From Chloroflexota bacterium (GTDB lineage Bacteria; Chloroflexota; Anaerolineae; Anaerolineales; Villigracilaceae), in assembly GCA_024434165.1 (NCBI GenBank), contig QMIW01000034.1, forward strand, positions 27,474 through 91,473: 64,000 nucleotides of DNA. The letters are read 5' to 3'. Shown here one piece after another: positions 48,847-57,433 of this stretch. Each line of letters starts with the position of its first letter. The first letter of the stretch is position 1. Under the pieces are notes generated by a model. That model did no database searches, was not told the DNA's origin, and saw only the letters and a list, made by a program, of their open reading frames with translations. The translations under genes and the position numbers were made by a program.

Positions 48847-49650
48847 CTTGTTGGTAGAAAGCCACAAATTGTTGGCGCGGCGCGCCAGCAGACCGGAGAA
48901 ACTGACGGACTTGGGGGTGATGTCGCTCTCACGCATGCGGAACTTACGGGCGATTTCGACACCGAACTGATACTTGCTCATGGCTTGGGCGCCAACCAGG
49001 TGATACAAGCCCCCCAGCCCCCGCTTCAGCATCTTGACGAGGAGGCGGGCAGTGTCGTTTGCCAGCATCGGACAAAAGACGACGTCGGTGAAGCCGCTCA
49101 TGCTTTTGTTGTGGCTGAGGTTGTGGTAGAAGAACTCCGCCAGGCTGCGCCTGCCGCTCAGGCTCCAGCCATAAAAATTGACACGCGCTACGATGGCAGA
49201 CGGGTTTTCCGTCAGCACCGCCCACTCGCCGTCCAGTTTGGTTTTGGCGTACACCCCAAGCGGGTTGGGTTTGTCGTCTTCGGTGTAGAAGCCTTCCTTT
49301 TCGCCGTCGAAGACCGCGTCGGTGGAGATGTGAACAAGCTGGATATTCCGCGCTTTGCAGGCGCGCGCCAACCGGCGGGGCAGGTCGGTGTTCAGGCGTT
49401 TGGCAAGGTCGGGGTCGTTCTCGCAGGCGTCGAGGTCCGCGAGAGCCGCGCAGTTGACCACCCAGTCGGGCTGCGCCGCGTCGAGGACGGCATCCACAGC
49501 GCGCGGGTCGAGCAGGTCCTGTTTCAAGACCCTGAACGGCGCTCTGGTCAATTTGCCGCGATCCACGCCGATGATCTCATGCCCGCCCATCATTTCCTGG
49601 GCGAAGTTGATTCCGAGCAAGCCGCTGACGCCGGTGAGGAGGATTTTCAT
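48733..49650 (-). CDS. RmlD-type dTDP-4-dehydrorhamnose reductase-like SDR
   Basis: A 305-residue NAD(P)-dependent sugar reductase. The cofactor loop is LLTGVSGLLGINFA. The catalytic Tyr/Lys lie in NPLGVYAKTKLDGE; VHISTDAVFDG is typical for RmlD. The start at 49650 (MKILLTG) was chosen over an upstream ATG because the Rossmann strand begins there. The last 38 codons overlap the DnaA-box array, so residues such as NLWLSTNKLSTDLG and QKIRSYQQA are encoded by it. No RmlA, B or C is present here. Confidence 0.85.
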   Translation of the reverse strand: MKILLTGVSGLLGINFAQEMMGGHEIIGVDRGKLTRAPFRVLKQDLLDPRAVDAVLDAAQPDWVVNCAALADLDACENDPDLAKRLNTDLPRRLARACKARNIQLVHISTDAVFDGEKEGFYTEDDKPNPLGVYAKTKLDGEWAVLTENPSAIVARVNFYGWSLSGRRSLAEFFYHNLSHNKSMSGFTDVVFCPMLANDTARLLVKMLKRGLGGLYHLVGAQAMSKYQFGVEIARKFRMRESDITPKSVSFSGLLARRANNLWLSTNKLSTDLGENLPDFSTGLDEFYTQFRQGYPQKIRSYQQA

Positions 49651-49663
49651 GATTTCATTCCCG

Positions 49664-49760
49664 GTGTAAGTAGACAAGTAGACAAGTACACAGGTACGCA
49701 GGTAGACAAGCAGGTGCGATGATAGCGCTTGTGTACTTGTTTACCTGTTCACCTGCGTAC
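49664..49760. repeat. GTAGACAAGTACACAGGTACGCAGG text-like repeats
   Basis: Tandem-like AAGTAGACAAGTAGACAAGT units and an inverted counterpart (CTTGTGTACTTGTTTACCTG) fill the gap between rmlD and the PseB-like gene. Confidence 0.75.
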
Positions 49761-49764
49761 ATTT

Positions 49765-50826
49765 TCATCCTTCAAGTTTACCCTGCGCGAACAATTCCTC
49801 AAATGGCGCAACGTATCGTTTGATGCCTTCCACATCCAGCCATTCGGTGTTGTTGTCGCTCGAGTACGAAAAGCCCTCACGAAGTTCCCTTCCCTTGTCC
49901 TTCCATGAATAGCCAAACCATGTCGCTTCGGCAGGCTGGACGACGAACATCCTGTCGAGTTCGATGGTGTGACGCGCTTCGTCTTCCGAAATCAATACTT
50001 CGTGCAGTTTCTCGCCGGGGCGGATGCCGATGATCTCCAGTTTTGCGTCCGGCGCGATGGCTCTGGCAAGGTCGGTGACTTTGGTGCTGGGAATCTTCGG
50101 CACGAAGACCTCGCCGCCTTCCATTTGCCCGATGCAGGAGATGACGAACCGCACGCCCTGTTCCAGCGAGAGCCAGAAGCGCGTCATGCGTTCGTCGGTG
50201 ATGGTGACCTTGCCATTCGAGCGCTGCTTCAGGAAGAGCGGCACCACCGAGCCGCGGCTGCCGACGACATTCCCGTATCGGACGCAGGAGAAGCGGGTCT
50301 TTGTCCCCCCGGCATAGGCGTTGCTTTGAATGGTCAGCTTCTCCGCCGCGAGTTTGGTCGCGCCGTACAAATTTGCCGGGCTGACGGCTTTATCCGTGCT
50401 GACGGTAAGCACCTTTTTCACACCCGCATCCAGCGCGGCTTCGACGACATTTGCCGTGCCCATGATGTTGGTCTTGATGGCTTCCATCGGGTTGTACTCG
50501 CAGGCGGGCACCTGCTTGAGCGCCGCCGCATGGACGACGATATCCACCCCGTGCATCGCGCGGACGAGCCGCTCGCGGTCGCGCACGTCGCCGATGAAAT
50601 AGCGCAGGCGCGGGTCGTTGAATCCGCCCACCTGCATTTCGTGCTGCTTCAACTCGTCGCGGCTGAAGATGATGACCTTCTTCTGCTGGTGATCGTCCAT
50701 CAATATCCTCGTAAACTTCTTGCCGAACGAGCCTTTGCCGCCGGTTACGAGTACCGCTTTCTTTTTCCAATCCCTGAATGAGTACCACTTGATTTTTCCA
50801 ATCCATGAATACCTCTTGATTTTCAA
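49765..50826 (-). CDS. PseB-like UDP-GlcNAc 4,6-dehydratase with a disturbed start
   Basis: Up to 353 residues; SDR-fold sugar-nucleotide dehydratase. The cofactor loop is VLVTGGKGSFGKKFTR. The active-site region is STDKAVSPANLYGATKLAAEK (Tyr/Lys), and GIRPGEKLHEVLISEDEA is typical of PseB/CapD. It starts nonulosonate or deoxy-sugar synthesis. The 5' end is odd: a diverged 31 bp tandem duplication places a good ATG with AAGAGG (50806) out of frame, and the homologous RDWKKKAVLVTGG block follows without its own ATG. The only in-frame start left is a TTG at 50826. Expression may be low or need recoding. Confidence 0.82.
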   Translation of the reverse strand: MKIKRYSWIGKIKWYSFRDWKKKAVLVTGGKGSFGKKFTRILMDDHQQKKVIIFSRDELKQHEMQVGGFNDPRLRYFIGDVRDRERLVRAMHGVDIVVHAAALKQVPACEYNPMEAIKTNIMGTANVVEAALDAGVKKVLTVSTDKAVSPANLYGATKLAAEKLTIQSNAYAGGTKTRFSCVRYGNVVGSRGSVVPLFLKQRSNGKVTITDERMTRFWLSLEQGVRFVISCIGQMEGGEVFVPKIPSTKVTDLARAIAPDAKLEIIGIRPGEKLHEVLISEDEARHTIELDRMFVVQPAEATWFGYSWKDKGRELREGFSYSSDNNTEWLDVEGIKRYVAPFEELFAQGKLEG

Positions 50827-50906
50827 CGGTGATCAAGCAGGGCTGATGGCTGAGCAGCAACGCTTTGCGCCGCCGCCCGACCAGCAGGTATCGCAATCAT
50901 TAGAGT

Positions 50907-52964
50907 TTACTCCGAATTCCTGCAATACTCCCTGTCAACAACTTGTTTAACATCCTCGCTCAACGGTTCTTGAATGGCGCGCAACATCCCGCACGCCTGC
51001 ACGCGCAGGGATTTGTCGCCGACCACACGCTTTGCGGTCTGTTCCAGCCGTTCCGCATTCCCGGTAATTGCATACGCTTTCAGGAACGGCAGCCATTCCA
51101 CGCGGTCTTCGGGGCTGAGGTCCAAATCGAGCGCCTGCTCGCCCAGCAAAACCACCTCATCCCACCCGCCGGTCTGCGCCGCCAATTCCGCTTTTTGGAA
51201 GTAATAGCACCAGTCGTGTTCCGGCTCTTCGCCAAAGATCGAAACAGGCGGCAAAGCGGATTCGGTTCCTGTGAGCACGTTTTCAATCTTCGATGCCGAA
51301 GCGGTCAACGGCACATTCACCGGGTCGCTGGATGAGATCAGCGGCTGGGTCCCGTCAATCACATGCACACACGAGGTCAACGTTGGCTGGCTTAAGACGA
51401 GTATGTTTCCATAGTCGAGCGTAAATGTGTGACTGCGGTATCCCGTTTCGATCAACTGAGCGCCATCCAAAATGCCGGGCAGATTCTCGCTGTTCAACGT
51501 CAACCCGGACAGCGGATAATGCACGGGGATTTCTCCCGTTGGTTCGGGAAAGTAAATCACATTCGCGGCTTCCATCAAACCGTACCCGCCGTCTCCCATG
51601 CCGGGCAATGGGTAGTGAACCACCAGCAAGGTCCCGGCGCGAAGCGATGGCGCTCGCCAACTCACCTGCCACCAAAATTTTTGCAGCGCCTTTTCTTCCG
51701 TCACCGCATTCGTTGCAATCCCAAAATGCGCGAGCGCCGCAAACCCGATCAACACATACAACGCCGCCGCGCGGATTTTTTCGAGCGCGAACAAATTCAA
51801 AAACGCCGCCATGAAAACCCCGGCGGCAAGCGACGCGGGCAAACCGTAGTGTGAAAAACCGCCAATATCAACGGAACGATTCGCCATGACGACCGGCAGG
51901 ACGCCGAAAATCATTCCCAGCCCGCCGAGCGTCAACGCCTCTTTCTGGACTTGAACCTGCCAGCCCTCCCCAGCCTTTTCCCCCGCCGAAAGTTTGATTC
52001 GTCTCTCCGCAAAGATGACGAGCAGAATGACGAACGCAGCGAGCAAAACACCAAATGCAACGTCGCGCAACCGCATTGCCTGAACAAACGGCGGGAATTG
52101 ATCGAGCCAAGCCAGCACGCTGAGATTCAGCAGGCTTTTGTAAATTTGCAGCAGCCAGTCCATGCCCGCGCCCAGGGGATTGGCGAAAAATACGCCCAAC
52201 TGACCGCCGATGTCGGTTGCCTTGCGTTCGTTGGTGAAGAAGAAGATGCGCCAGACCGCAATCCCAAGCGGAATGACCAGCGTCCATGCCCAGGCTTTGA
52301 CCGTATTGATCAACCGCTTCCAAAAATCAAGTTGACCATCCCGATTGACCAGCAAATACACAGCAATAAAGCGGAACGCTTCCATGCCGATGGCGTAATC
52401 CACCAGGGCGATGTACGCCCAGCCGGTGAAAACCGCGCCGATGATGTAAGCAATTCTCTTGAATTTGCTCGAGGCGGCGTCCCCGCCGCCGGGGACGGCG
52501 GCTGGAGCAACAAGTTGAATCGCCTTCAACGTAAACGCAATCGAAAAGACCTGCAAAGCCAGGCTGGCGATCATCGGCTGGTACTCGATGGCGCTGATCC
52601 ACCAGAAGTAGCCGGGGAAAATTGCAAAGAGCAGCGCGGCAATGAAATTGAACTTCCGATTGCCCCGCCAGAGGATGTCGAAAATCCACAGCGCGCCGAG
52701 AGCGCTCAACCCGCGCCAGACGAAAGCGCCGATGTGCCACGGAAGCGGGTTTACGCCAAACAGCAGAAAATACCATTCAAAGAAAAAACCGCGCGCCGGG
52801 CGGTCAATGCGGAACATCTCATGAAAAACCTTCGCCCCGCCGATCATCCCGTCATAGACGTAATACCAGTCGTCCTTGTAATACGTCAAATTGCCGATGT
52901 GCGGCAGATACACAACGGCGGAGATGAGAAGAAGAAACAGGAATTCGGGAAATGGTTTTTTCAT
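50907..52964 (-). CDS. GT-C-like membrane glycosyltransferase or polymerase
   Basis: A 685-residue membrane protein with about 11 hydrophobic segments in the first 450 residues. YYKDDWYYVYDG near residue 30, in the first loop, resembles the acidic motif of GT-C (PMT/ArnT-like) enzymes that use lipid-linked sugars. A soluble C-terminal half with helical, TPR-like sequence follows (KAELAAQTGGWDEVVLLGEQALDL). A repeat core at 52465-52510 is read in frame as about APAAVPGGGDAASS in a loop. Its substrate is unknown. Confidence 0.72.
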   Translation of the reverse strand: MKKPFPEFLFLLLISAVVYLPHIGNLTYYKDDWYYVYDGMIGGAKVFHEMFRIDRPARGFFFEWYFLLFGVNPLPWHIGAFVWRGLSALGALWIFDILWRGNRKFNFIAALLFAIFPGYFWWISAIEYQPMIASLALQVFSIAFTLKAIQLVAPAAVPGGGDAASSKFKRIAYIIGAVFTGWAYIALVDYAIGMEAFRFIAVYLLVNRDGQLDFWKRLINTVKAWAWTLVIPLGIAVWRIFFFTNERKATDIGGQLGVFFANPLGAGMDWLLQIYKSLLNLSVLAWLDQFPPFVQAMRLRDVAFGVLLAAFVILLVIFAERRIKLSAGEKAGEGWQVQVQKEALTLGGLGMIFGVLPVVMANRSVDIGGFSHYGLPASLAAGVFMAAFLNLFALEKIRAAALYVLIGFAALAHFGIATNAVTEEKALQKFWWQVSWRAPSLRAGTLLVVHYPLPGMGDGGYGLMEAANVIYFPEPTGEIPVHYPLSGLTLNSENLPGILDGAQLIETGYRSHTFTLDYGNILVLSQPTLTSCVHVIDGTQPLISSSDPVNVPLTASASKIENVLTGTESALPPVSIFGEEPEHDWCYYFQKAELAAQTGGWDEVVLLGEQALDLDLSPEDRVEWLPFLKAYAITGNAERLEQTAKRVVGDKSLRVQACGMLRAIQEPLSEDVKQVVDREYCRNSE
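52465..52510. repeat. RAYT-element hairpin core inside the GT-C-like gene
   Basis: TTGCTC...GAGCAA with GGCGGCGTCCCCGCCGCC between, the same core as in the 195-309 element but without its terminal repeats. Confidence 0.8.
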
Positions 52965-53054
52965 TTACGATTTTTGATTGACGATTGACGATTTGACTGT
53001 CGAGTCACGCTACCCTCTTCGAGGATAAGCAAACGTAACCTGCGGGAATCTTTA

Positions 53055-53306
53055 TTAGTCAATCCGTTTGGATGGCAGGCTTTTATTGCGTGCCACATCC
53101 AGTTCCAAACCCATCAAAGGGGAAGAGCGAAAGAACTCGGAAAACTTTACCTGCGCTTTTTGCAAAGCCTTGTATTCCGCATAGGAAACCACGACCACCG
53201 TCTTGCGTCCATGTCGCGTAATGACCTGTGGACCCTGTTTCAACGCACGCGCAATGACTTCGCTCAATTGATTTTTCGCCTCGTGAACCTGCCAGGTTTT
53301 GTTCAT
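53055..53306 (-). CDS. Phd/YefM-family antitoxin-like protein, apparently orphan
   Basis: An 83-residue protein: WQVHEAKNQLSEVIARALKQGPQVITRHGRKTVVVVSYAEYKAL is the Phd/YefM fold, which binds DNA at the N-terminus and a toxin at the C-terminus. AAAGGAATG precedes the ATG at 53306. No toxin gene follows: the downstream 90 bases are repeats, so the toxin was lost or acts from elsewhere. Confidence 0.82.
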   Translation of the reverse strand: MNKTWQVHEAKNQLSEVIARALKQGPQVITRHGRKTVVVVSYAEYKALQKAQVKFSEFFRSSPLMGLELDVARNKSLPSKRID

Positions 53307-53364
53307 AAGCATTCCTTTCAAACTCTGTCCATTCCAGCCAGATTTATCTTGCTCGAAATGAGTA

Positions 53365-54192
53365 TTAACCGCTCGTCTTCCTGACCACGATCAACGGATA
53401 TTGCCCATTTTCCGCAAAGAACTTTGGGAACACATCTTCCAGCCAAAACACAAGCCGCAAAAACGTCCGCCCGCCGAAGGGACGCACGAACCAGCGCATG
53501 ATGCGCGTGCTGAGACTGCGCCAGGGTTTGATTTCAATCGTCATCTGCGAGCCAATTTCACGCTTGAGCCATTCGGGCGTCATCTTTTGGACGAACGTCC
53601 CCGCGGGGTCTTCCTCGTTCAGCCATTCCTTCTTTTTCTTTTCGGAGCGCCCCGACATTTTTCGCATCAGCCCGATGAGCGGCTCCGCCATGCGAATCAA
53701 CAACGGGTTATGCCAGCCGTTGACGATAGCCGCCATCCGCCCTGGCGCCAGCACGCGGTGGATTTCGGCATAAGCGCGCAGATGTTCGGGCAAAGCGAGA
53801 TGGTGAATCGCGTGCATCGAAACCGCGCCGTCGAACGCATCATTCTTAAAGGGAAGGTTTGCGAGGTCACCCACAACGAACAGCCCGTGTGAGCCGATTC
53901 GATTCCGCGCCTCGCGCAAGGCTTGGATCGAAATATCGAGGCAGATGCGCCTTTCGTAGCCCGCGGAATAGGTCTTGTACTCCTCATACTGGACGGGACC
54001 AGACCCCGCGTCAAGCAGGAAGCGTCCTGTAGGAATCAGCCCATTCAGCACGCGCAGGCGCGTCTTGTGGATGTATTCGCGCGAGACGGGGCGCAGGTCT
54101 TCGTAGCGGGCGTTTTGATAATGTCCGTTTTCCTCCTGCTGCCAGCCGATCTCATCATAAAACTCGCGGACTTTTTGTTTGGTGTCGGTCAT
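53365..54192 (-). CDS. SAM-dependent methyltransferase
   Basis: A 275-residue class I methyltransferase. Motif I is LLDAGSGPVQYEEY; the acidic motif II is ICLDIS; VVGDLANLPFKNDAFDGAVSMHAIHHL and VLAPGRMAAIVNGW follow. It lies in the glycan island and may methylate a sugar or lipid carrier. Substrate unknown. Confidence 0.82.
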   Translation of the reverse strand: MTDTKQKVREFYDEIGWQQEENGHYQNARYEDLRPVSREYIHKTRLRVLNGLIPTGRFLLDAGSGPVQYEEYKTYSAGYERRICLDISIQALREARNRIGSHGLFVVGDLANLPFKNDAFDGAVSMHAIHHLALPEHLRAYAEIHRVLAPGRMAAIVNGWHNPLLIRMAEPLIGLMRKMSGRSEKKKKEWLNEEDPAGTFVQKMTPEWLKREIGSQMTIEIKPWRSLSTRIMRWFVRPFGGRTFLRLVFWLEDVFPKFFAENGQYPLIVVRKTSG

Positions 54193-54205
54193 AATTTCCA
54201 GTCTA

Positions 54206-54312
54206 TGTCATTGCGAGGGCATTCTTGCTCTTTGCCCGAAGCAATCTCCTTGTAGTGTCGCACGGCACCGCGGCGACGCTTCGTCGGGAAGAACACCCTC
54301 CTCGCAATGACA
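54206..54312. repeat. TGTCATTGCGAG-family element
   Basis: Complete copy from TGTCATTGCGAGGG to CTCGCAATGACA, filling the gap between the methyltransferase and the capsule-type gene. Confidence 0.88.
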
Positions 54313-54314
54313 TC

Positions 54315-55943
54315 TCATTTCCACGTAAACGGCTCGCCCACCAAAAAGCCGAAGGTGTCTTTGAATTGCTCCATTCCCTCATCGCTCAAGACGCGGTCGA
54401 GGGGCCACACAGCGAGATCGTCCCAGAAATTCATCAACCGCCAGGGGAAGGGACGCGGATATTCAAAGAAGAAACGGTAGGCGTAATTCCAGGCGAACTC
54501 GATCTGCTTTTCGTTCAATTGATGGGCGGGAATGTTACTCAAAACTTTTTCGAGCGTGGAATAATATTCATCCCACGTGTTCGGGTCGAGCGTGATGCCG
54601 CGCCCGCGATAGTGGGTCCTCCCGCACGAAATGACGGGACGCCCGTTCATCGCGGTTTCGAGACCGACGGTGGTGGTGTACGCCAAACCGACATCGGCGA
54701 TCTCGATCAAGTCGTAGGTGTTGATCGGGTCCAGCGCGCCGATGACGTGAATGTGACTGGGCAGTTCTGGCAGCGCCTCGCGGACCACCGTTCCCATGGA
54801 CTTTGCCTGCGGCACCAGTTTCTCGCCAGGGTGCACGCGGATGACGAGTTGGACATCTGTCCGTTTGGCGAAATATTGAACAGTCTTCGTAATCCATTCG
54901 GTCATGGAAGAGGCGAAGATGTCGCGTCCGAGCGTGAGGCTGTCGCCCAGCACGTTCGCGGCGAGCATCACGACGGGACGCTTATCCAGCCCCAGCAGGC
55001 TGCGGGTGGTATCCGCTCCCTGCGAAGAAACATACTGCCACAGTCGTTTCGATTTGCCCCACACACGTGCGCCGCGGCGGGCGTTTTCCAGGTCCGCCAC
55101 GCGCTCGTACATTTCGTCGGTCATCGGCAAATGACAGCGCGCCTCGACGAGATAATCCGTATCCTGCTGCATGATGGACGAGTTTTGCGCCAGCCAGATC
55201 TGCTCGCGCTGGTCGTTGAATTCGTAGGTCACGGCATCCACGCCGAGGTGACGCGCAACACGAAACACGATTCCCATTTCCAAAATCAAGCCGTTGGGGA
55301 TTAACACCACGTCGGGCTTGTTCGCCTGCATCCATTCGAGCGCGGCTTTGGCGGCGAAGGTGTTGCGTTGAATCCGCAAATCGTAGAGCGCGCGGTCGGA
55401 CGGATCGTTCATGTCCACTTCTTCGCGCATGAGGGTGTATTGCGCATCCCACAGGGAGACTTCTTGGATGTCGGCTTGAAGTTCGGCTGGCAAGTCGAAG
55501 GTCGAAGGTCGAAGGCGCTGCCCTGAGCTTGTCGAAGGGTCGAGCATCGAGATATGCTTTGTCAAAGGTGAAAGCGAAGCGAGAGCATCTTTTGTGTGCA
55601 GAACCCGCTGACGCTGGGTGAACTTATCCTTTTCCTTATGCCATTCGGAGTAGGGCAATGTCAACAGCGTGACATCGTGTCCCAACCCTGCCAGCGCCAA
55701 TCCGAGGTATGCGGATTGCTCGATCCAATAATGAAGCGTGGCGAAAAACAAAACCTTTTTGCCAGTCTTGGCAGTCTTCGCAAACGGTTTGACCGCCTCC
55801 ACCGCTGCAGGCAGCGACTTTTGCAAGCGATCCAAATTGAAGTGGTCGCGCCGCGGACGGTTTCGCAACGCGGACCGAAGCATCCAGTCAATTTCGGCAG
55901 TGAAGGGCAGGTCGCCCAGAATTTCGCGGAGGGGGTTTGTCAT
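54315..55943 (-). CDS. Capsule/surface carbohydrate biosynthesis protein (GT-B-like)
   Basis: A 542-residue protein similar to capsule-type transferases (KpsS-like or surface carbohydrate proteins): VLFFATLHYWIEQSAYLGLALAGLGHDVTLL, YEFNDQREQIWLAQN, LVIRVHPGEKLVP and AYTTTVGLETAMNGRPVISCGRTHYRGRG. An in-frame text-like repeat (55491-55545) is read as about LDPSTSSGQRLRPSTFDL near residue 140. Donor sugar unknown. Confidence 0.75.
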   Translation of the reverse strand: MTNPLREILGDLPFTAEIDWMLRSALRNRPRRDHFNLDRLQKSLPAAVEAVKPFAKTAKTGKKVLFFATLHYWIEQSAYLGLALAGLGHDVTLLTLPYSEWHKEKDKFTQRQRVLHTKDALASLSPLTKHISMLDPSTSSGQRLRPSTFDLPAELQADIQEVSLWDAQYTLMREEVDMNDPSDRALYDLRIQRNTFAAKAALEWMQANKPDVVLIPNGLILEMGIVFRVARHLGVDAVTYEFNDQREQIWLAQNSSIMQQDTDYLVEARCHLPMTDEMYERVADLENARRGARVWGKSKRLWQYVSSQGADTTRSLLGLDKRPVVMLAANVLGDSLTLGRDIFASSMTEWITKTVQYFAKRTDVQLVIRVHPGEKLVPQAKSMGTVVREALPELPSHIHVIGALDPINTYDLIEIADVGLAYTTTVGLETAMNGRPVISCGRTHYRGRGITLDPNTWDEYYSTLEKVLSNIPAHQLNEKQIEFAWNYAYRFFFEYPRPFPWRLMNFWDDLAVWPLDRVLSDEGMEQFKDTFGFLVGEPFTWK

Positions 55944-55950
55944 AAGCGGT

Positions 55951-56031
55951 TGCAGGTTGAAAGTTGAAGGTTGAGAGTTGAAGGTTGAAAGTTAAAGGTT
56001 CTAACTTGCAACTTTCAACCTGGGACCTTCT
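55951..56031. repeat. GTTGAAAGTTGAAGG text-like repeat array
   Basis: GCAGGTTGAAAGTTGAAGGTT units followed by an inverted AACTTTCAACC; it lies between wzt and the capsule-type gene. The same units are inside the DUF1800 gene. Confidence 0.85.
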
Positions 56032-57319
56032 AACCGATCTTCTCGATCTTCCAATTCAATCTCGGGCGAATCGGTCCCACGCGCGGCTCCGCCCATTGCG
56101 TGCCGGGCGCGCCCGAAATATCCACATTGAAAGCCAGTGCGTTCTCGTCCATGAAATAGCGGCGCACGCCGAACGAACTGGCATTCACGCCGACCACATA
56201 ACGTCCTTCATTGAATAGATCGGCGGGAAGCTCCGCGCGGCTGACGTAATGCCCCGCATCCCGCGTGTCGAACTTTTCATAAAGCGCGGGCGTATCCGTA
56301 TCGAACGACGTAAAGACATACTCGCCGCGCATCGTGCTGACGTACAAACCAATTCGCAGACCCGTGATGGGCGAACTGAGTTTGTATTCGAACTCGACGG
56401 TGACGGGTTCGGTGGAACGAACCGTATCCACGACCTTCCCGCCTCTTTCTCTGACCTTGAGGCTGATCGGCGTAAAAGGCTGACCCGCCGCTGGGATCTC
56501 GTCCGCCTCCCAGAGGCGTTCGCCCGCCTGCGACTGCCCCGACGAGAGATAAAAATCCACCGCCTCCTGTGTCGGTCCGCGCATGATGAGTTGTCCCTTG
56601 TTCAGCACAATCGCTTCCTGCGTGAGGCGCAGAATGGCGGACATGTTGTGGCTGACGAACAAGACCGTGCGTCCCTGCTGCGCCACGTCGCCCATCTTGC
56701 CGAGGCATTTCTTTTGGAATTCGGCGTCGCCCACCGCCAGCACTTCGTCCACCACGAGGATTTCGGGTTCAAGGTGCGCGGCGACGGCGAAGGCGAGGCG
56801 CAGGTACATGCCCGATGAATAGCGTTTGACGGGCGTGTCAATGAACTGGCTGACTTCGGAGAAGTCCACGATCTCGTCGAATTTGGCGTCAATCTCCGCG
56901 CGCTTCATGCCGAGGATCGCGCCGTTCATGTAGATGTTTTCGCGTCCCGTCAATTCGGGGTGGAAGCCCGTCCCCACTTCGAGCAGCGAGCCGACCCGTC
57001 CGCGCACGGTGACGGTTCCCGTCGTCGGTTCGGTGACGCGGGAGAGAATCTTCAACAACGTGCTTTTGCCCGCGCCGTTGCGCCCCACAATGCCGAGCAC
57101 CTTGCCCTCTTCCAAATCGAAGGAGACATCCTTCAACGCCCAGACGTAATTCTGGTTCATGCGGCGGTCCGATTTGCCGATCATCGCCTTCGCCAGCCGC
57201 ACGGGCGCGGAGACCGTATCCACGATCACGTCGCGCAGCATGTTATAACGGAACTTCGTCTCCGCCGCGCCGATCTTGTATTGCTTGCCGAGATTGTGTA
57301 CGGAAATTGCTGTGGTCAT
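56030..57319 (-). CDS. wzt: Polysaccharide ABC transporter ATP-binding protein (Wzt)
   Basis: A 429-residue ATPase that powers export of lipid-linked polysaccharide with Wzm. Walker A is GRNGAGKST, signature is KRYSSGMYLRLAFA (the SSGM form typical of Wzt), Walker B is LVVDEVLAVGD, and the switch His is in FVSHNM. A C-terminal beta-sandwich (about 270-429) is the type that recognises the end of the glycan chain. Together with wzm it defines the pathway as ABC-transporter dependent. Confidence 0.92.
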   Translation of the reverse strand: MTTAISVHNLGKQYKIGAAETKFRYNMLRDVIVDTVSAPVRLAKAMIGKSDRRMNQNYVWALKDVSFDLEEGKVLGIVGRNGAGKSTLLKILSRVTEPTTGTVTVRGRVGSLLEVGTGFHPELTGRENIYMNGAILGMKRAEIDAKFDEIVDFSEVSQFIDTPVKRYSSGMYLRLAFAVAAHLEPEILVVDEVLAVGDAEFQKKCLGKMGDVAQQGRTVLFVSHNMSAILRLTQEAIVLNKGQLIMRGPTQEAVDFYLSSGQSQAGERLWEADEIPAAGQPFTPISLKVRERGGKVVDTVRSTEPVTVEFEYKLSSPITGLRIGLYVSTMRGEYVFTSFDTDTPALYEKFDTRDAGHYVSRAELPADLFNEGRYVVGVNASSFGVRRYFMDENALAFNVDISGAPGTQWAEPRVGPIRPRLNWKIEKIG

Positions 57320-57332
57320 AAATTCTCATTAA

Positions 57333-57429
57333 TGTCATTGCGAGGGCGGCGTTCTTCCGCCCGAAGCAATCTCCAATTTAGGCAGGGATTGCTTCGTCGC
57401 GAAGAGCAAGAGCGCTCCTCGCAATGACA
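57333..57429. repeat. TGTCATTGCGAG-family element
   Basis: Complete copy between wzm and wzt, TGTCATTGCGAGGG to CTCGCAATGACA, with GAAGCAATCTCC inside. Confidence 0.88.
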
Positions 57430-57433
57430 TATC

